Below are positions 5,719 to 6,728 of a DNA stretch of 6,728 nt, one piece after another. Made by a program: the position numbers and the translations under genes. This DNA is from JAJFFW01 sp039197915 (GTDB taxonomy: Bacteria > Pseudomonadota > Alphaproteobacteria > Caulobacterales > Parvularculaceae). Within the stretch, counting starts at the first letter, position 1. Every line of letters begins with the position of its first letter. The notes beneath the pieces were generated by a model. That model saw only the letters and a list, made by a program, of their open reading frames with translations. It was not told the origin of the DNA and made no database searches. The stretch lies in assembly GCA_039197915.1 (NCBI GenBank), contig JBCCTV010000179.1:1-6728 (forward strand). Reading direction: 5' to 3'.

Positions 5719-6318
5719 TTAACGCAATCTCGATATCGGTCTGGACCGTGGAATACGTGGCGCTCCCGTTGTCGTGCCCGCTGGCAAAACATCCTGGAAT
5801 TCCGATCGGGCATGAGTAGTAAGTCGTTCTTCCCAACGCCGGCGAAGCTTCAACAGGTAGTAGTAAGCGCGGTCATTTTTTGCTCGACGATCATCAATGA
5901 AATTTCTGAAAATTTTTACGTGCTGGATCATTGTTCCAGCAACCATTTCGAAGCAAACGTCTTCATCGGCTACTCCAGAATAAATGGCAAGCGCCATATT
6001 TTCCCAGTGGGCGAGCAAGGTTAATATGTCTGAAAGTAACGCGCTATCTTCTTTTTGGTTTTTCATCTGCTCTTTTATTATTTTTTTAATCTCCTTCATT
6101 GGTATTGGTTCATTAATTTCAAATAAGTTATCAAATTTTTGCTCAACACCGATCCGCGCCCGAAGCAATGCTTCTCTGTTATACAAAGAATACTCGAAAC
6201 TCTTATTCCGTAGACTAAGAAGATAATTCATCCTGATCTGTCGCCGAACAAAGGCAGCCGACACGATAATGCTTGTGAGAATAGCAAATGGCCCCAAATA
6301 TGGCGTGATAGAATTCAT
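5719..6318 (-). CDS. DUF4760-like membrane-anchored protein
   Basis: A 199-residue protein from the ATG at 6318 (a TTG two codons earlier is a poorer choice). Residues 4-24 are a single hydrophobic segment (ITPYLGPFAILTSIIVSAAF), followed by basic RRQIRMNY, giving a cytoplasmic helical domain. Residues 30-165 are helical with the pattern I associate with DUF4760: NREALLRARI, LLAHWENMALAIYSGVADED (101-120), then an I..DRR...DRAYYYLLKLRRRW block (141-162). DUF4760 has no established reaction. Such genes turn up in accessory DNA. The coding DNA from about 5870 rightward is markedly AT-rich and Lys/Ile-rich, unlike the rest of the window. The last 25-30 residues (LPAGTTTGAPRIPRSRPISRLR) are coded by GC-rich DNA and look unlike a family tail, so the original C-terminus may be replaced by read-through into resident sequence. 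Confidence 0.72.
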   Translation of the reverse strand: MNSITPYLGPFAILTSIIVSAAFVRRQIRMNYLLSLRNKSFEYSLYNREALLRARIGVEQKFDNLFEINEPIPMKEIKKIIKEQMKNQKEDSALLSDILTLLAHWENMALAIYSGVADEDVCFEMVAGTMIQHVKIFRNFIDDRRAKNDRAYYYLLKLRRRWEERLTTHARSEFQDVLPAGTTTGAPRIPRSRPISRLR

Positions 6319-6349
6319 AAGCAACCCGAATGATACAACTAGTTACAAG

Positions 6350-6367
6350 TATGACTGTGTCAGTATA
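6350..6367. promoter_or_regulatory. Dyad over the -10 of the DUF4760-like gene promoter
   Basis: TAT-g-ACTG-tgt-CAGT-ATA forms an imperfect palindrome with one unpaired base in the left arm. It overlaps the TATACT -10 and the expected start point of the leftward promoter, the place where a repressor operator would sit. No regulator gene is visible nearby. Confidence 0.3.
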
Positions 6368-6391
6368 GTCAAATTAGTAGGAATAAATCAA
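6362..6391 (-). promoter_or_regulatory. Candidate promoter for the DUF4760-like gene
   Basis: On the minus strand, TTGATT (6391-6386), 18 bases, then TATACT (6367-6362), a near-consensus -10. The predicted start is about 37 bases before the ATG at 6318. This is the best sigma-70-type promoter in the window by eye. Confidence 0.48.
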
Positions 6392-6455
6392 ATCGGTCAT
6401 CAATTCTTTTGAGATAAACTAGTGAAATTGTTGAAAAACTCTTAAAACGGAAAAT

Positions 6456-6473
6456 GTAGCAAGGCTTAGCTAC
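6456..6473. repeat. Short inverted repeat
   Basis: GTAGC (6456-6460) and GCTAC (6469-6473) can pair around an eight-base loop. No T tract follows on the plus strand, so it is not an evident terminator there. It is a minor structure of uncertain meaning. Confidence 0.25.
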
Positions 6474-6552
6474 CGCGAAGATTGGCCATGCGATATGCGT
6501 GGGTTAGCGTTAGGCTTTCCCGACGTGCGCGCTGTCAGAATCACATCGCTAC

Positions 6553-6581
6553 TGCAAGGAACGCTTCAACGAGACCTTGCA
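6553..6581. repeat. Inverted repeat, 7-bp arms
   Basis: TGCAAGG (6553-6559) and CCTTGCA (6575-6581) are perfect inverted arms around 15 bases. This is compatible with a protein-binding dyad or a small hairpin. There is no T tract, so it is not a terminator. Confidence 0.4.
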
Positions 6582-6650
6582 ACTTGGTTACAGATCCATC
6601 AAGAGCGGTCGCGGTCAACTGGCCAGCACAAACCACAATAGGAAAATCGA

Positions 6651-6702
6651 ATGAAGCTGAGGATTTTCTACTTATAATGAAGCTGATGGTTTTCTACTTA
6701 TA
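6651..6702. repeat. Two tandem 26-bp direct repeats
   Basis: Copy one (6651-6676) and copy two (6677-6702) sit head to tail and match at 24 of 26 positions. They differ at unit positions 11 (G/T) and 13 (A/G). Each unit begins ATGAAGCTGA and ends TTTTCTACTTATA. Where copies join, the bases read TATAAT (6673-6678), a perfect -10 hexamer, but no matching -35 lies at the right distance. The exact repetition suggests protein-binding sites, for example multiple terminal repeats of a mobile element or iterons, cut off by the window edge. Confidence 0.9.
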
Positions 6703-6728
6703 AGGTACTAGTCTAGGTCACATACCCA

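Larger units (their letters stand above)
6319..6728. other. Gene-poor stretch at the right edge
   Basis: This stretch is about 410 bp without a convincing gene. The left half (6319-6455) is AT-rich and holds the promoter and dyad of the DUF4760-like gene. The middle (6456-6640) is more GC-rich, with short inverted repeats and only unconvincing short open frames on each strand. The right end has the 26-bp tandem repeat. No tRNA or terminator is seen. Confidence 0.5.

Noticed and set aside
5483..5836. Minus-strand 117-codon frame through the terminator region
   Set aside because: It runs straight through the strong leftward hairpin terminator and overlaps the DUF4760-like gene. No protein features were recognised.
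6482..6703. Plus-strand 73-codon frame, and a parallel frame reading CKERFNETLQLGYRSIKSG
   Set aside because: The first runs through the tandem repeat, and the second lacks a start codon. Integrase-like words in the second are too short to support a transposase remnant.
1..6728. CRISPR array, tRNA, rRNA or toxin-antitoxin pair
   Set aside because: No regularly spaced repeats, no tRNA-like cloverleaf ends or rRNA segments, and no small paired genes were recognised on either strand.

Overview
The window looks like chromosomal DNA of an alphaproteobacterium of moderately high G+C. The evidence is GC-rich codon use with many gcg/cgc runs, TTGAC-type promoters, Sec-type exported proteins of a style common in that class, and a cytosine methyltransferase whose TRD end and motif IX (AGCLRTPAGGSSRQ, TPREAARLMGLPEAY) I associate with alphaproteobacterial proteins. 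The taxon is inferred from style and not proven.

Left part (1-2125): two genes on the minus strand, both encoding predicted exported proteins of unknown function. The promoter-proximal one (1187-2125) has a signal peptide, a very arginine-rich repeat middle made by a degenerate 12-bp tandem repeat, and a Tyr/Phe/Gly/Cys-containing C-terminal part. The next one (1-1081, cut by the window edge) has a signal peptide, a small N-terminal domain of about 100 residues and a long Pro/Ala/Thr linker. The 318-bp gap 2126-2443 has no convincing gene. It carries candidate divergent promoters for the minus-strand pair and for the methyltransferase.

Middle part (2444-5423): three plus-strand genes. They are a complete DNA cytosine-5 methyltransferase, a 326-residue FkbM-like SAM-dependent methyltransferase of the type usually found in glycan or small-molecule pathways, and a complete Vsr endonuclease. 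A C5 methyltransferase with Vsr is an established pair: deamination of 5-methylcytosine gives T:G mismatches at the methylated site, and Vsr nicks beside the T to start repair. No restriction endonuclease is visible, so this is either an orphan methylation/repair pair or part of a larger system outside the window. The FkbM-like gene between them is the odd member. It is separated by gaps on both sides (172 and 237 bp) and is less GC-rich.

Right part (5424-6728): a strong intrinsic terminator pointing leftward, behind a short leftward reading frame that may be the 3' remnant of a lost gene. Then comes a leftward gene for a DUF4760-like protein with one N-terminal membrane segment, in visibly AT-rich DNA and with its own good promoter and a dyad over the -10. 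Last is about 400 bp without a convincing gene, ending in two tandem 26-bp repeats near the window edge. The abrupt base-composition change near 5810-5870, the remnant frame and the repeats suggest a junction between the resident chromosome and acquired DNA. No transposase, integrase, tRNA, rRNA or CRISPR array is visible.
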